From positions 62,001 through 126,000 of the forward strand of contig DSEQ01000036.1 of assembly GCA_011056555.1 (NCBI GenBank): a stretch of 64,000 bases of DNA. Direction: 5' to 3'. Each line of letters starts with the position of its first letter. Positions within the stretch are counted from its first letter, which is position 1. The notes under the pieces were generated by a model. It ran no database searches. It was not told where the DNA came from and worked only from the letters and a program-made list of their open reading frames with translations. This document shows, piece after piece, positions 63,412 to 64,000 of the stretch. Source of the DNA: Candidatus Zixiibacteriota bacterium. Lineage in GTDB: Bacteria > Zixibacteria > MSB-5A5 > JAABVY01. The position numbers were made by a program, and so were the translations under genes.

Positions 63412-64000
63412 TTACATTCTGCGCATCAAGCCGATCACTTTACCCGCCAGATAAAAATCTTCGGAGTTTCTGTCCACCTCGATCGGAAAGAACTCCGGGT
63501 TGGCAGGTTCAAGATAGATCACATCATCCTGGGGACGATAACGCTTGACCGTCGCCTCACCGCCGATCACCGCTACGACGATCTCGCCCGTTTCGGCCGT
63601 CTCCTGCTTCTTCACCAGCACAAAATCGCCGTCATTAATCCCGGCCTCGATCATCGATTCACCGTTCACACGCAGCATGAAAACATCGCCGGCCGGCAAA
63701 AAGGATTCGTCGATCGCATAAATCCCTTCAGAATTTTCCTCTGCCAAAAGCGGCAAACCGGCCGGTACCGATCCCACCAGAGGAACCGTGCGGTAAGAAG
63801 AAATCTGATCCTCAATCAGCTCCAAACCGCGGGAAAGCCCGGGACGTTTGCGGATATACCCCTTCGTGATCAGAGCATCCAGAATCGACCGCACACCATT
63901 TGTTGAACTGATCGCGAACTGTTTGCCAATCTCACGGATCGTAGGCGGAGAACCGGCCTTCCTGATCTTGTCAGAGATAAAGTTGTATATCTGCTTCTGA
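63412..64000 (-). CDS. lexA: SOS-response repressor LexA (partial, 5' end cut)
   Basis: The frame is open to the edge of the window. Translated from base 63999 it reads QKQIYNFISDKI, PPTIREIGKQFAISST (the winged-helix DNA-binding domain), so only about ten N-terminal residues are missing. The middle has the self-cleavage Ala-Gly bond in GSVPAGLP; the catalytic Ser is in NGESMIEAGINDGD and the Lys in GGEATVKRY. It ends at residue RRM before a 41-base gap. A GTG at 63894 seen by an ORF finder is internal. It represses DNA damage genes until RecA triggers cleavage. Confidence 0.95.
   Translation of the reverse strand, partial: QKQIYNFISDKIRKAGSPPTIREIGKQFAISSTNGVRSILDALITKGYIRKRPGLSRGLELIEDQISSYRTVPLVGSVPAGLPLLAEENSEGIYAIDESFLPAGDVFMLRVNGESMIEAGINDGDFVLVKKQETAETGEIVVAVIGGEATVKRYRPQDDVIYLEPANPEFFPIEVDRNSEDFYLAGKVIGLMRRM

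Noticed and set aside
1-64000. tRNA or rRNA genes
   Set aside because: I scanned the gaps for cloverleaf-like and rRNA-like patterns. None holds a TTCGA-type T loop with matching acceptor stem. All gaps are under 300 bases and are described by promoter, terminator and riboswitch elements.
1-64000. CRISPR arrays, insertion sequences, phage genes
   Set aside because: No regularly spaced direct repeats, transposase-like or integrase-like frames were seen.

Overview
The window reads as a piece of a chromosome from an uncultured-type diderm bacterium, most likely of the FCB group (Zixibacteria or a close relative; this placement is my inference). The grounds are: a full outer-membrane biogenesis set (LptD, BamD, a LolA-like carrier, a TonB-receptor-like barrel), a secreted FG-GAP/PKD protein ending in type I dockerin repeats, a secreted metalloprotease with a FlgD/T9SS-like C-terminal domain, and a nuo operon in the canonical order. 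There are no insertion sequences, phage genes, CRISPR arrays or recognisable tRNA/rRNA genes. Every one of the 57 genes I accept lies on the minus strand, so the text below runs from high to low coordinate when it speaks of operon order.

Layout. 64000-61379: lexA (5' end cut by the window), a small DUF6504-like protein, a DinB-fold protein and DNA polymerase IV form an SOS-like cassette. 61318-60101: an aminotransferase with a clear terminator. 59993-47970: dapF, argS, an EPSP-synthase-like protein, a MATE transporter, a histone-deacetylase-family enzyme, an FAH-family enzyme, a trans-sulfuration PLP enzyme, a GIY-YIG protein and lptD. 47847-35859: HU with terminator, then ftsK, lolA-like, rimO, a lytic transglycosylase, an unknown exported protein, bamD, nadD, polA and a membrane TPR protein. 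35821-31682: a promoter and a full FMN riboswitch with a terminator-type expression platform in front of ribD-ribE-ribBA-ribH-nusB. 31524-26568: three envelope glycosylation genes (DUF2723 GT-C protein, GT4, flippase-like protein). 26492-21738: a promoter, then manC, a SPOR lipoprotein, tsaC, a YwlE-like phosphatase, a DUF3108 protein and a deoxyhypusine-synthase-like protein. 21489-18350: a large secreted dockerin protein broken by a one-base frameshift. 18215-9489: promoter, ftcD, a PHP phosphoesterase, the metalloprotease, an ECF S component, a TonB-receptor-like barrel, an HD hydrolase and a UMF1-type transporter. 9351-1: promoter and nuoABCDEFGHIJK, with nuoK lacking its last few codons at the window edge.

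Most of this is ordinary housekeeping and envelope biology packed into tightly overlapping operons. The parts that deserve a second look are the overlapping barrel/ECF-S/metalloprotease genes, the frameshift in the dockerin protein, the DHS-like and EPSP-synthase-like proteins whose known active-site residues appear altered or missing, the Cys-to-Ser change in DapF, the arginine-phosphatase-type P-loop beside tsaC, and the lexA-linked cassette. I found no convincing wholly new multi-gene system.
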